A stretch of 64,000 bases of DNA from Chloroflexota bacterium (GCA_016838895.1 JAEKNU010000013.1:20548-84547), one strand, 5' to 3'. Shown: positions 34,724-43,826, counted from the stretch's first letter. The notes: generated by a model from the letters alone, not told the origin. Numbers and translations are program-made.

Positions 34724-36085
34724 TTATTTTCCTGTGGGGGAGGTGTAAACATCATTTGCAGTTGGCCCATAGCTAACGAGGTTCACCGGTCGATTTAATA
34801 ATTCACCAATGGAAGTTAGCACTTCCCTTTCCGAAGGGGAACAGGATTGCATCATGGGATAAACTTGCATTAACACATCGGTAAATGCGCCGCGTTGTTC
34901 GAGGGACATATGGTTTTGAGGGAGGAAATTCTGCAACACCCTGCCCTTAATATCCAAATCTATGTGTGTTTGATGCATTCCTTCCCACTGTTGATACCCA
35001 TTACAACCCCTCCATTGATTCAACTTTGGCAACAAATCCATATGCGTGATGGCCAGGTTTTCCACACCACCAACCAATTTCAGGGCATATCTTGCTAATA
35101 CTGCGTCGAACCAGCCGTAACGCACACTGCCCTGCCAGTCATCCTGTTGATTATGTTCCTGAATGAGTGGGAGCAATAAAGTAGACTCTGTTGGCAGTGG
35201 GCCGGGTCCGTGCCGCACGGCATAGGCGCGCAGTACACCTACCTTGCATACTTCCGCATCCGGAGCGTGCTCATTCAACAAAGAAAGGGCATTATCTACA
35301 GTGCAGTTCGACCAGGTCGTATAGGGGTGAAAGCCGTGATCGGCATCCAGCAATACGCCCTGAGCACCTTCGAATATTGCTGTATCTGTTTTCTGAAACC
35401 AATCAGACAATAACGAGTCTGGTGCAACCAATCCCATCTCATGGATGGGTGAAATGGAAGCTATCCATGTCTCGATCACATCCTCATGTTCAAAAATGCT
35501 GAATTCTCTGGCCAACCGCGTGTCATGCGAGACATCTCCCAAAAGTGCAGTCATCTCTGTCTTTTTTGCTTGACGGATAAGCTGCAATTTCTGGCGCAAT
35601 ATGTTAGGTTGCGTCAGATCAGCGGCGCGTACAGGTTCCTGACCGTGCAGGATGACATCTGCAACGGTCTCGCCTACGCCCACGCCGCAGCTGCCGTGGC
35701 GTGCGTCAGCGCGCAATATTTCACGGATGCGGTTGGCTGCCTGATGGAAGGGGGTAATCACGAACGCTTGATCACTGATGCGCAAGCGCTGGAAGGCATC
35801 TGTTATGCCTTTGCCTTGCAGTAGCGTGCCTTCCACCAGCAAGGCCGTTGGATGAATGACGACATAGCGAGATAGATAAGTCCGTACCCCCGAAATAAAG
35901 GTTGCAGACCCAAATTGAGCAAATGTGTGGTGACGGCCATCTGGCGTGACCACATTGTGGGCAGCCTGTGCGCCGCCATTATAGCGCACTACCAGATCGG
36001 CATTGTTTTCACGAGCCAGATAATCGGTCAGTAAACCTTTTCCGGCATCGCCAAATCCAAGATCAATAATGATATATGCGCGCAA
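34724..36085 (-). CDS. Divergent adenylosuccinate synthetase (PurA) homologue
   Basis: A 453-residue PurA-fold protein. Recognisable are DLGFGDAGKG (canonical GDEGKG, so Glu14 is Ala while Asp13 is kept), YNGGAQAAHN with the catalytic-type His43, FEGAQGVLLDADHG, AVRHGPGPLPTE and GWFDAVLARYA. Altered are the IMP loop (GSCGVGVGET instead of TTGRGIGPA), the aspartate loop before GWFD (WQGSVRY instead of the TTGRxRR type) and the guanine motif (THMD for TKLD). The start is TTG, seven bases after the VWA stop. It probably ligates something other than IMP and aspartate. Third gene of a pseudokinase/VWA operon. Confidence 0.8.
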   Translation of the reverse strand: MRAYIIIDLGFGDAGKGLLTDYLARENNADLVVRYNGGAQAAHNVVTPDGRHHTFAQFGSATFISGVRTYLSRYVVIHPTALLVEGTLLQGKGITDAFQRLRISDQAFVITPFHQAANRIREILRADARHGSCGVGVGETVADVILHGQEPVRAADLTQPNILRQKLQLIRQAKKTEMTALLGDVSHDTRLAREFSIFEHEDVIETWIASISPIHEMGLVAPDSLLSDWFQKTDTAIFEGAQGVLLDADHGFHPYTTWSNCTVDNALSLLNEHAPDAEVCKVGVLRAYAVRHGPGPLPTESTLLLPLIQEHNQQDDWQGSVRYGWFDAVLARYALKLVGGVENLAITHMDLLPKLNQWRGCNGYQQWEGMHQTHIDLDIKGRVLQNFLPQNHMSLEQRGAFTDVLMQVYPMMQSCSPSEREVLTSIGELLNRPVNLVSYGPTANDVYTSPTGK

Positions 36086-36091
36086 GGAGAA

Positions 36092-37006
36092 TTATTTCCT
36101 ATTGCGTGAATCGAAGACAACCTGGGCCAAAGGTTTTAGGGATTGAATCACTTCATTCTTGCGACGTTTATCGAGGCCGGCGTTTAGCAATCTTTTTTGC
36201 AAATCCTTCAAATCGGATACCAGCCCCTCATTGAGCAGCAAGGCACCGGCAGCCACATAACAGATGTCAGTGGGACCATCCAGGCAAATCACATGATCAC
36301 CCAATAAATCGCGCCAGATGCGTTCGCAGCGTTTTGCGCGGGCTTTATCGGGGATGATGAAAAATGGCACGTACGATTTTTGCAGCTCGGCAACAATTTC
36401 ATTCAGCGGTATATCAGCATCCAGTTTATCGCCCACGATTGCTTCAACGACATTTTTGGAAAGAATCGGATACGGTTCTTCGTCACCGGTCATGAAAAGA
36501 TAGCCGCGTTTGTTGCGCTTTACCATGCAGTCCATCTCGGTGTGCATGGCCAGGAAGTACATACCTAATTCATAGGATTCCTGACCGGTACCACCACCGC
36601 CACCTTCCAGATAGGACCATGTCAGCCATTGATCCATCAATTCGGCAGTGGATTCAAATTGCCCAACTTGCAGCGGGGCATTATCACTGATTGAATCCCC
36701 GACCGCCATGAATAATAATTGCGGATCAGGTACTTCGCAATCCATCAGTATTTTCATGAAGACGGGCAATTGTTGGGTAGCCAATAATCTGGGAATGGCC
36801 CCCATGGATCCAGTAACATCCAGCGCAAAAACAATACCCTGTGAATGTGGATGATCGTCACTATCGCGGCTTTCGCGCAGGCCGACGCCCTTGGGATTCA
36901 TCAAGGGATGACATTGCTTCTGTTTGAATATCTGCTGTGCAGGAATGTTTGTACGCCCACGAAGTAATGCCTCATGAAGTGCATGACTGTAATTACCAGT
37001 ACCCAT
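36092..37006 (-). CDS. von Willebrand factor A-domain protein
   Basis: A 304-residue protein made of one VWA domain with extensions. The metal-site strand is FALDVTGSMG (DxTxS rather than the canonical DxSxS), followed by a helix with PVFMKILMD; the second and third ligand regions are probably GGGTGQES and FMTGDEEPY. No signal peptide or membrane segment, so it is cytoplasmic. AGGAGAG precedes the ATG. It sits between a pseudokinase and a PurA-like gene, an arrangement reminiscent of cytoplasmic VWA proteins in stress-response clusters such as TerY systems, though no Ter protein is present. Confidence 0.82.
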   Translation of the reverse strand: MGTGNYSHALHEALLRGRTNIPAQQIFKQKQCHPLMNPKGVGLRESRDSDDHPHSQGIVFALDVTGSMGAIPRLLATQQLPVFMKILMDCEVPDPQLLFMAVGDSISDNAPLQVGQFESTAELMDQWLTWSYLEGGGGGTGQESYELGMYFLAMHTEMDCMVKRNKRGYLFMTGDEEPYPILSKNVVEAIVGDKLDADIPLNEIVAELQKSYVPFFIIPDKARAKRCERIWRDLLGDHVICLDGPTDICYVAAGALLLNEGLVSDLKDLQKRLLNAGLDKRRKNEVIQSLKPLAQVVFDSRNRK

Positions 37007-37045
37007 ATGTTCTCTCCTTATTGGTTAAATAATGTTTACATGAAA

Positions 37046-38065
37046 TCAAAATGACATGTCAATTGGGTTGAATTTGGAGGGTCCAAAAACTTGCCTGGCA
37101 ATGCTGCCCAGCTCTTCCCGAATTGCCCATGCATTTGGTATTGAAGATTTTTTCTGATCAGCGAGTGCAACCTGTTGGATTTTCTCTGCTAACAATGTTG
37201 GCACTGCATCCGGTAAGGAAGCCTTTGCAGGGTTACCGCCCAATGCGGCGATGATACAACGTGCACTCATCACCAGGTCAGCCTGAGTGCTCAACTTGCC
37301 GGATGACTGCATCCATTTTGGATAACAGGATTTGTACTCAGAAGATAGGGATGAAAGCTTGTCACCGGCTTTCCCAGTGCAGGTGAAATCCACCAATCGT
37401 GCACCGTGTTCCTGATCCTGAATGAGAATATGCTGGGGAAGCACGGCCCCGTGCACCATGCCGGAGGTATGAATAAAGGATAGCAATTCAAGGATGCGGC
37501 GCCATAACCAGATGGAGGTGCGTGGGGGGATGCCCTGCGGATAGGCTTGAATCACCGCTGCCAGTGTGTGGCGGAATCCGCTTTCCCGACGGAATATGCT
37601 CACCTGTTGATCAGATTGCTTTGCATTCTTTTCGCTACCGTGCTGCACAAGTTGGGGAAGGAAAGTGCTAAAAACCTCTGCTCCGGGTGCGTTGCTATGA
37701 TGCAGGGTTTGCAGCGCCTGCCATTCATTTTCAAAAAGCGCTTTATCGTTTGGATTGCGCAGGATTTTAATAATCACCAGTTCGCTTGGCCAGCGCGCAC
37801 GTTGCCCGAAATAAACATCCGAGATATCGCCTTCAGCTATTTTCTGCTGCAATGCCCAATGATCATTTCCAATTGAAATCCAGGTTGAGAAACCATGCGA
37901 TCGAGGATCGTTCCATTGTTTGAAGGCTTTATGAAATATCTCTGCGGAGCGTGTGGTTTCATCAAAGTGTACGGTTGCGCCGCAGTATGTACACAGCGCC
38001 GATTTTGCAAACCGGTGAGGTGTTATTGGTGCGTTGCATTGTGGGCAGATGATCGCATGTTCCAT
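37046..38065 (-). CDS. Zinc-ribbon pseudokinase
   Basis: A 339-residue protein. Residues 1-40 form a zinc ribbon (CPQCNAP...CTYCGA). The rest resembles a Ser/Thr protein kinase: a glycine-loop-like IAEGDISDVYFG, VIIKIL with the ATP-anchoring Lys, and a catalytic-loop position reading GMVHGAVLPQHILI, where HRDxxxxN has become HGAxxxxH, and LVDFT in place of DFG. The catalytic Asp and Asn are missing, so it is probably a pseudokinase or an ATP-binding scaffold. ATG 38065 is chosen for its GGGGAGG ribosome site. First gene of the operon. Confidence 0.8.
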   Translation of the reverse strand: MEHAIICPQCNAPITPHRFAKSALCTYCGATVHFDETTRSAEIFHKAFKQWNDPRSHGFSTWISIGNDHWALQQKIAEGDISDVYFGQRARWPSELVIIKILRNPNDKALFENEWQALQTLHHSNAPGAEVFSTFLPQLVQHGSEKNAKQSDQQVSIFRRESGFRHTLAAVIQAYPQGIPPRTSIWLWRRILELLSFIHTSGMVHGAVLPQHILIQDQEHGARLVDFTCTGKAGDKLSSLSSEYKSCYPKWMQSSGKLSTQADLVMSARCIIAALGGNPAKASLPDAVPTLLAEKIQQVALADQKKSSIPNAWAIREELGSIARQVFGPSKFNPIDMSF

Positions 38066-38103
38066 TGTGTAGCCTCCCCAATCCAAAAGATATGAAAACA
38101 GAA

Positions 38104-38149
38104 CCGTTAATAATCATACAGAAGTTTATTTTGTACGTCAAATTAACGG
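38104..38149 (-). promoter_or_regulatory. Promoter flanked by an inverted repeat
   Basis: On the minus strand TTGACG (38141-38136) and TATGAT (38118-38113) are 17 bases apart. The promoter core is bracketed by CCGTTAAT at 38104-38111 and ATTAACGG at 38142-38149, eight-base inverted arms. It serves the pseudokinase/VWA/PurA-like operon. Confidence 0.65.
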
Positions 38150-38344
38150 GTTGTTTTTGGTTACAAATAGAACCCCCCATTTTTCAAGGTAAGCTAGTAT
38201 TGCAACATTTTTCCTAAAAAACTGTATCTTTTCTTAGATCGGCCGGAAGAAATATTATCGATATTACCGAGGATTATAAATAATCATTCTGACCACAACT
38301 TCATAGCTAGATTGATTTTTAATTTTAGTCAATACGGAGAATAA

Positions 38345-39454
38345 ATGAGAAAAACATTATTGATAAGGCTTGTATCATTAAGTTTCGTTTTGCTATTATG
38401 TCTGGCATGTGGTCAGGTTGAAGTGTTCAAACAGGCTGAAATTGTGGATACAATAGAAATACCTGTAGGTGAAGTTGTTACTGGTGGGGATCGCATTCTG
38501 GTGTTGGATGTGAATGAGCTTGACGATAAAGACTACGACTATGTTTTGAATGTCGCCAAAAAGGCAGGCGCGCAAGCAGTAACATTAGCAGTGCACTGGG
38601 ATGATATTGAAACAGCACCCGGTCTCTTTAATCCGGATCCGAATTGGCTGGCAGTGGCAAACCAGTATTACTCGGCCAATGAAATGCGCGTCGCACTGAC
38701 GATCGCTGTGATCGATACGAATAATTTACGTGTACCCGCTGATTTGAAGGACAAATCCTTTGATGATCCGCAAATGATTACGCGGTTTAATGCCCTCCTG
38801 GATTATGCGTCAACACAATTACCGGATTTGAAACTGACGAATTTGGCTATTGGCAATGAGATTGATATTTACTTAGGAAGCGATGCCGAACAGTGGGCTG
38901 CATATGAGGTTTTCTTCCGTGAAACCAGTCAACATGCGCGCACATTGTTTAGCGGTGTTCCGATTGGCACAAAAATCACTTTTGAAAACATTCCAGGGAA
39001 GATAAAACCCTTTGCGCAGTCGATTAACCAATACAGTGATGCCGTTTTTATTACTTATTACCCTCTGGAATCTGATTTTTCAGTGCGTACGCCGCAGACA
39101 GCCCAACCTGATTTTGCGGTATTGACGGAGACCTTTGCGGGGCAGCCGATTTATTTACTCGAGGTGGGCTATCCCAGTGGCGAGGATAATCAAAGTTCTT
39201 ATGAAATGCAGCAGCAATTTATCCACGAAATGTTTCAGGTCTGGGATGCACATGCCGATCAGATTCAGTTGATCTCTTATACCTGGTTGAATGATCCCTC
39301 TGAAGACTCAGTTCAGTGGCTGACCCATTATTATCGGATGAGCAGTAAAGGGTTTATCAGCTATCTGGCAACCCTGGGATTACATACCAATACCGGTGAG
39401 GCCAAACCTGCCTTTCAACAATGGCATGCAGAAGTACAAGCGCGAGGCTGGTAA
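38345..39454 (+). CDS. Lipoprotein with a GH-A-clan-like TIM barrel
   Basis: A 369-residue lipoprotein (signal RLVSLSFVLLLCLACG, lipobox CLAC). The globular part looks like a glycoside-hydrolase barrel: VTLAVHWDDIETAPG, then NLAIGNEIDIYL with a candidate acid/base Glu after Asn, VFITYYPL, and YLLEVGYPSG with a candidate nucleophile Glu. This Asn-Glu plus late Glu layout is the clan GH-A hallmark. GGAG precedes the ATG. It is surface-exposed; substrate and exact family not determined. Confidence 0.72.
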   Translation: MRKTLLIRLVSLSFVLLLCLACGQVEVFKQAEIVDTIEIPVGEVVTGGDRILVLDVNELDDKDYDYVLNVAKKAGAQAVTLAVHWDDIETAPGLFNPDPNWLAVANQYYSANEMRVALTIAVIDTNNLRVPADLKDKSFDDPQMITRFNALLDYASTQLPDLKLTNLAIGNEIDIYLGSDAEQWAAYEVFFRETSQHARTLFSGVPIGTKITFENIPGKIKPFAQSINQYSDAVFITYYPLESDFSVRTPQTAQPDFAVLTETFAGQPIYLLEVGYPSGEDNQSSYEMQQQFIHEMFQVWDAHADQIQLISYTWLNDPSEDSVQWLTHYYRMSSKGFISYLATLGLHTNTGEAKPAFQQWHAEVQARGW

Positions 39455-39627
39455 ATTGCTGAATTCCGTACGTCGGTGCCTTTTGATTAGGAACGGGATC
39501 AGCCGTTCATGAAAAAACTGGCGAAAGCAATACAATCAAAACTATAGAAGATATTATTTGAAAAATACTCCTGCATCGTGCTATGATGATTTTACTTATT
39601 GGTTTTTGGCTATCAGGAGGTAGTAAT

Positions 39628-40101
39628 ATGCAAAAAATTTCCACTTGTTTATGGTTTGATGATAATGCTGAGGAAGCAGTAAATTTTTACACTTCCATTT
39701 TTAAGAATTCAAAAATTACTAGTACCAGTCGCTACAGCGAGGCTGGCCCTGGCAAGCCGGGCTCTGTGATGACCATGACTTTTACCCTGGAAGAGCGCGA
39801 GTTTATGGTGATTAATGGCGGCCCGGTTTATAAGTTTAGCCCGGCCATATCCATGTTGGTCAACTGTGTATCACAAGAAGAGGTGGATCACTTCTGGGAG
39901 CAGTTATCAGATGGTGGCGAAGAAATGCAATGCGGTTGGGTCACGGATCGTTTTGGATTAACCTGGCAAATTGTGCCAACGCTTTTGGGTGAATTGATGA
40001 GTGATCCTGACCCGGTAAAAGTAGCCAGGGTTGCCGAAGCCATGCTGAAAATGGTCAAGCTGGATTGTAACCTGTTGCAGAAAGCCTATGATCAGAGTTA
40101 G
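39628..40101 (+). CDS. VOC-superfamily (PhnB-like) protein
   Basis: A 157-residue protein of the glyoxalase/bleomycin-resistance fold. MQKISTCLWFDDNAEEAVNFYTSIFKNSKI is the usual start of PhnB-like proteins (often misnamed 3-demethylubiquinone methyltransferase), and DRFGLTWQIVP is the conserved end. The start at 39628 is set by CAGGAGG upstream. Function in this group is unknown. Confidence 0.85.
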   Translation: MQKISTCLWFDDNAEEAVNFYTSIFKNSKITSTSRYSEAGPGKPGSVMTMTFTLEEREFMVINGGPVYKFSPAISMLVNCVSQEEVDHFWEQLSDGGEEMQCGWVTDRFGLTWQIVPTLLGELMSDPDPVKVARVAEAMLKMVKLDCNLLQKAYDQS

Positions 40102-40127
40102 AATAAAATAAAAAAGCAAGGTGCATC

Positions 40128-40571
40128 ATGAAATCAATTGCAGAGAGTATTGATCAGATATTGTTTGAAAGTAAACCTAAATTGATGGCCATCTCCCCTG
40201 AGTTGGCTGGTCAGAAACCCTCGGCGCAGGAATGGTCCAAACAGGAAATATTAGGACATTTAATTGACTCCGCCTACAACAATCATCAGTGGGTCGTACG
40301 CACCAGCATGAACAGAGGGTTGGATTTTTCGCCTTATCATCAGCAAGAGTGGGTGGCATTGCAGGACTATAACAAGCGTGATTGGTTTACACTGATTGAT
40401 TTGTGGATACAGGTGAATCTGCATTTATGTAATGCCATGCAACATGTATCGCAAGAAGCCCTGGAATATCAATGTAATCTTGGCAAAGAGCAGCCGGTGT
40501 TGCTCGAATTTATCATCACGGATTACCCACGTCATATGTTGATGCATCTGGAAGATATTTTAGGTGAGTGA
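40128..40571 (+). CDS. DinB-family protein
   Basis: A 147-residue four-helix-bundle protein of the DinB/YfiT type: EWSKQEILGHLIDSAYNNHQW gives the first His ligand, and YPRHMLMHLEDIL the C-terminal His-x3-His pair. Such proteins bind a metal and in some cases are thiol transferases. It runs into the next gene, overlapping by four bases if GTG 40568 is used. Confidence 0.83.
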   Translation: MKSIAESIDQILFESKPKLMAISPELAGQKPSAQEWSKQEILGHLIDSAYNNHQWVVRTSMNRGLDFSPYHQQEWVALQDYNKRDWFTLIDLWIQVNLHLCNAMQHVSQEALEYQCNLGKEQPVLLEFIITDYPRHMLMHLEDILGE

Positions 40572-40582
40572 AACAGGAAAAA

Positions 40583-41215
40583 ATGCCCGCTAAACTATGT
40601 CCAAAAATCATTCTGGAAGGCACGCGGCTGACCTTCAAAACCGAGATCGCCTTTGCGTTAAATGAACATCCGCGCATTGTTGGTCCACGCAAGTATCGCT
40701 ATCATTCTCCGCTGATCTCTGCGGAATGGTGTGCATTTACGGATACACCCTGGGGTCGTGGACCGATTAATTTTAATCCGGATGAGGAAGCCCTGGCAAT
40801 AGAGACGTATCATACCTGGGTACGCTTGTTTGAACTTCAAAAATATTATTCGTGGATTATTGATCGTTTTCATATCTCGACGCGAGCCTATCAACTGACT
40901 TACAACAGAAGGGATTATTCCTTTGCCTGGTTGGAACAACGCATACAGCCGATTGGCTTTCGGCTGGTGTTCCTTAACCGATCAGAGGATTCCTTTGCGG
41001 CTGCTCGTGCAGAACGTTTAAAAGTATCGGGCAACCCTATTCAGTATGATGATCTGGATTTGTTTCGCAGGGAGCAGGTATTAATGCGCAGGTTGGTTAA
41101 GGAATCCATGTTACTAACCCTGCAATTAGATATCTCCGATAATAATATTCCGGCGGCGGCGGAAAAAATTGCCGATTGGCTGGAAGAAACAGGTGGGTTG
41201 TATCCGGATTATTGA
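40583..41215 (+). CDS. P-loop kinase-like protein, nucleoside/nucleotide kinase type
   Basis: A 210-residue protein with a deoxynucleoside/thymidylate-kinase look. The N-terminal ILEGTRLTFKTEIAFALNEHP aligns with a Walker A region GxxxxGKT, but the Gly before Lys-Thr is Phe. IIDRFHISTRAYQLTYNRRDYSFAWLEQRI resembles the DRx(H)LST region of thymidylate kinases, and RAERLKVSGNP the lid. ATG 40583 has ACAGGA upstream. Phosphoryl transfer is uncertain because of the altered P-loop. Confidence 0.65.
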   Translation: MPAKLCPKIILEGTRLTFKTEIAFALNEHPRIVGPRKYRYHSPLISAEWCAFTDTPWGRGPINFNPDEEALAIETYHTWVRLFELQKYYSWIIDRFHISTRAYQLTYNRRDYSFAWLEQRIQPIGFRLVFLNRSEDSFAAARAERLKVSGNPIQYDDLDLFRREQVLMRRLVKESMLLTLQLDISDNNIPAAAEKIADWLEETGGLYPDY

Positions 41216-41283
41216 TTGTTTGCAGGAGTGGAGTGAAGGGAAATCTCGACAATTATTTTATTTTTTTTATCCAGGAGCAAAGC

Positions 41284-41979
41284 ATGAAAATCATCGGTCT
41301 GATCGGCGGCATGAGCTGGGAATCCTCTATTGAGTATTATCGCATTATCAATGAAGTGACCAAAGAACGTTTGGGCGGACTGCATTCTGCCAAAAGCGTG
41401 ATGGTCTCGGTGGACTTTGCCGAGATTGAAGAAATGCAAATGCGCGGGGATTGGCAGCAGGCCGGGCAGGCCATGGCTGCGGCTGCAAAGAGCCTGGAGA
41501 ATGGCGGTGCTGATTTTATGGTGCTGTGCACCAATACCATGCATAAACTCGCCGATGAAATGCAAGCCGCAGTGCAGATTCCCATGCTGCATATTGCTGA
41601 TGCTACCGCTGAGCGTATTAAAGCAAATGGGATAAAAACGATTGGTTTATTGGGTACACGATTCACCATGGAACAAGATTTTTATAAAGGGCGTCTAGAA
41701 GATCGGTTTGGGTTGAACGTATTGATCCCTGATGAGGTCGGTCGAGGTGTTGTACATGGGGTGATCTATAACGAACTGGTAAAGGGTGTCATTCGAGATG
41801 AATCGAAAAGACAGTACATACGAATTATCGAAGAGCTGATTCAGGCTGGTTCGCAGGGCATCATTTTGGGATGTACGGAAATTGGCTTATTGGTTCAAGA
41901 CGGGGATTGTGAGGTACCATTTTTTGACACCACACGCATTCATGCCGAAGCTGCAGTGGAGTTTGCGCTTAATGACTAA
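41284..41979 (+). CDS. Aspartate/glutamate racemase-family protein
   Basis: A 231-residue enzyme. It starts IGLIGGMSWESSIEYYRIINE, and the two catalytic cysteines are in LCTNTMHKL and LGCTEIGLL. This is the YgeA/aspartate racemase group rather than MurI. ATG 41284 has CCAGGAG upstream. It probably racemises an amino acid in the cytoplasm; specificity unknown. Confidence 0.9.
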   Translation: MKIIGLIGGMSWESSIEYYRIINEVTKERLGGLHSAKSVMVSVDFAEIEEMQMRGDWQQAGQAMAAAAKSLENGGADFMVLCTNTMHKLADEMQAAVQIPMLHIADATAERIKANGIKTIGLLGTRFTMEQDFYKGRLEDRFGLNVLIPDEVGRGVVHGVIYNELVKGVIRDESKRQYIRIIEELIQAGSQGIILGCTEIGLLVQDGDCEVPFFDTTRIHAEAAVEFALND

Positions 41980-42156
41980 ATGGATTTATGAAGAATTAGT
42001 GTTCAATTAGTATTTATTATTGCTTCACTTAATTTTGTATACTAGTATGGATTGGCTTGATATCTGCGATCATATAAAGCCGTTAAACGTGGTTTAACAA
42101 TATGAAAATACTTCCCTAACCAATTTGTGCTATAAAAAGTTAAGAAGGAGAAGAAA

Positions 42157-42858
42157 ATGGAACAAATCCCTGAATCTGAAATCCCCATGGTTGAAAAAAG
42201 AAATCGCCCCATGATTCAAACCTGGATTGATGCTCTAACCAATCCAAACACAGAAATGTATGCAGAACTCGCGCAAGCAGAAAACGCCAAAACAAATACG
42301 GCCTGGTTGTGGGTTTTTATCGGCGCATTGGTTGGTGCTGTGATTTCATCCATATTGACAGCAATATTTGGAAACCCTGCGATGACACAAATCGCAAGTA
42401 TGATAGGGGAGACTTCTGCTGAGATCCCCTTGGAACAAACCGGTATAGGGTCTATCTTAATTGGTATTGTCTGTGGCGCGCCTTTAGGTGCTTTGCTAGG
42501 CACATTGTTTTTTGCACTTGGCATTGTTATTCAAAACTGGATTGCAAATATGTTTGGCGGGGAAGGTTCACTGGATTCATTTGCCTTTGTGTATGCAGCC
42601 TTTTCGGCACCGATCGGTATTGTTACTTCTACGTTAGCCGCCATCCCATTTGTTGGACCATTATTAAGCGGTTTGGTTGGACTATATAGCCTGTATTTGG
42701 CGGCTTTGACCCTCCATGTTGTTAAGCGACTTTCCTGGGGAAAAGCGATTATTGTATTATTGATTCCGCTTATTTTGGTTGCTATTTTGTTTGGTTGTCT
42801 GGCTGCTTTACTTGTGCCTATCATTATCTCCTCATTCAGTAATACATTTGGACAATAA
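42157..42858 (+). CDS. YIP1-family membrane protein
   Basis: A 233-residue protein with a soluble N-terminal 50 residues and five hydrophobic helices, Gly- and Ala-rich, ending in a stretch typical of Yip1/DUF1282 proteins (FAFVYAAFSAPIGIVTSTLAAIPFVGPLLSGLVGLYSLYLAALTLHVV). GAAGGAGAAG precedes the ATG. It ends before a good terminator at 42895. Function unknown. Confidence 0.72.
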   Translation: MEQIPESEIPMVEKRNRPMIQTWIDALTNPNTEMYAELAQAENAKTNTAWLWVFIGALVGAVISSILTAIFGNPAMTQIASMIGETSAEIPLEQTGIGSILIGIVCGAPLGALLGTLFFALGIVIQNWIANMFGGEGSLDSFAFVYAAFSAPIGIVTSTLAAIPFVGPLLSGLVGLYSLYLAALTLHVVKRLSWGKAIIVLLIPLILVAILFGCLAALLVPIIISSFSNTFGQ

Positions 42859-42894
42859 TTTCAAATAACTTGCTATATTTCCGACAAATAATGT

Positions 42895-42930
42895 AGACCG
42901 TTATCCGATGATGATAACGGTCTTTTCTTT
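42895..42930 (+). terminator. Intrinsic terminator
   Basis: AGACCGTTATC (42895-42905) pairs with GATAACGGTCT (42913-42923) over a seven-base loop, followed by TTTCTTT. Confidence 0.82.
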
Positions 42931-43061
42931 AAGGAAGAAACAAGCCGGTGTTTTATTTTCCAGGAGATCATTTGTATTTTTGGATTTTTACAGAATCACA
43001 TCATTCCAAAAAAAAATCTATAATGGTAGTGTAGAATATTATGCATATTTGGGATTAAATA

Positions 43062-43826
43062 ATGAAAACTGATTATAGTAAACTGGCGTCCACGTACGAT
43101 AAGCGATATGAATCAAGCCCGATGCTCGGGGTTGAACAGACTTTGCATGACATAATTCTGCAAAATAAATTTAAATCTGTGCTGGAAATTGGCTGTGGTA
43201 TGGGGCATTGGTTGGATAAACTGGTTCACAAAACGAGTATTTGCTGTGGCGTTGATCCTTCGATGAAAATGCTCAGGAAAAATTCACCTGCCAATCAGTC
43301 GTTTTTTTGCATTAATGGTGTGGCGGAACATGTGCCTTTTCCGGACGGCTCGTTTGATTTCATATTTTGTGTGAATGCCATCCATCATTTCGCTGATCTG
43401 GATCTATTTCTGAATGAAGCCAATCGCATATTAAGGGATCAAGGCCAATTGGCTATTTTTGGCATGAATCCAAGAGACCCTGATATGCAGTATTACCAAT
43501 ATAAATACTTTCCATCCGTTTACGAACGTGATATTGCGCGGTTTAAAGACCTTTCAATCATTGAAGACAAATTGAGAGATAAGGGCTTTAAACATATTTC
43601 TCAATTTGTAGTTGAAAAAATAAAGAGTGAACATATTGGGAAATCGGTATTTGAAGATCCGTTTTTAGATAAACGATCCACCTCGCAACTGGCCATGTTA
43701 TCGGATGAACAATACGATCAGGGTATCGAAAACATAAATCAGGCCATTAACCAGGCTGAAGCAAGTGGGGAAAACATTACATTTTTGTCGGTGATTCCGA
43801 TGCACATGCTGATTGCTGAAAAATAA
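43062..43826 (+). CDS. Class I SAM-dependent methyltransferase
   Basis: A 254-residue enzyme. Motif I is VLEIGCGMGHWLDKL, then CCGVDPSMKML, and FPDGSFDFIFCVNAIHHF. The C-terminal 90 residues are helical. It lies just after the terminator at 42895 and before a phosphoesterase gene. Substrate unknown. Confidence 0.87.
   Translation: MKTDYSKLASTYDKRYESSPMLGVEQTLHDIILQNKFKSVLEIGCGMGHWLDKLVHKTSICCGVDPSMKMLRKNSPANQSFFCINGVAEHVPFPDGSFDFIFCVNAIHHFADLDLFLNEANRILRDQGQLAIFGMNPRDPDMQYYQYKYFPSVYERDIARFKDLSIIEDKLRDKGFKHISQFVVEKIKSEHIGKSVFEDPFLDKRSTSQLAMLSDEQYDQGIENINQAINQAEASGENITFLSVIPMHMLIAEK

Noticed and set aside
34724..36085. Housekeeping purA
   Set aside because: Key IMP, aspartate and guanine loops differ and the gene is in an operon with pseudokinase and VWA genes.
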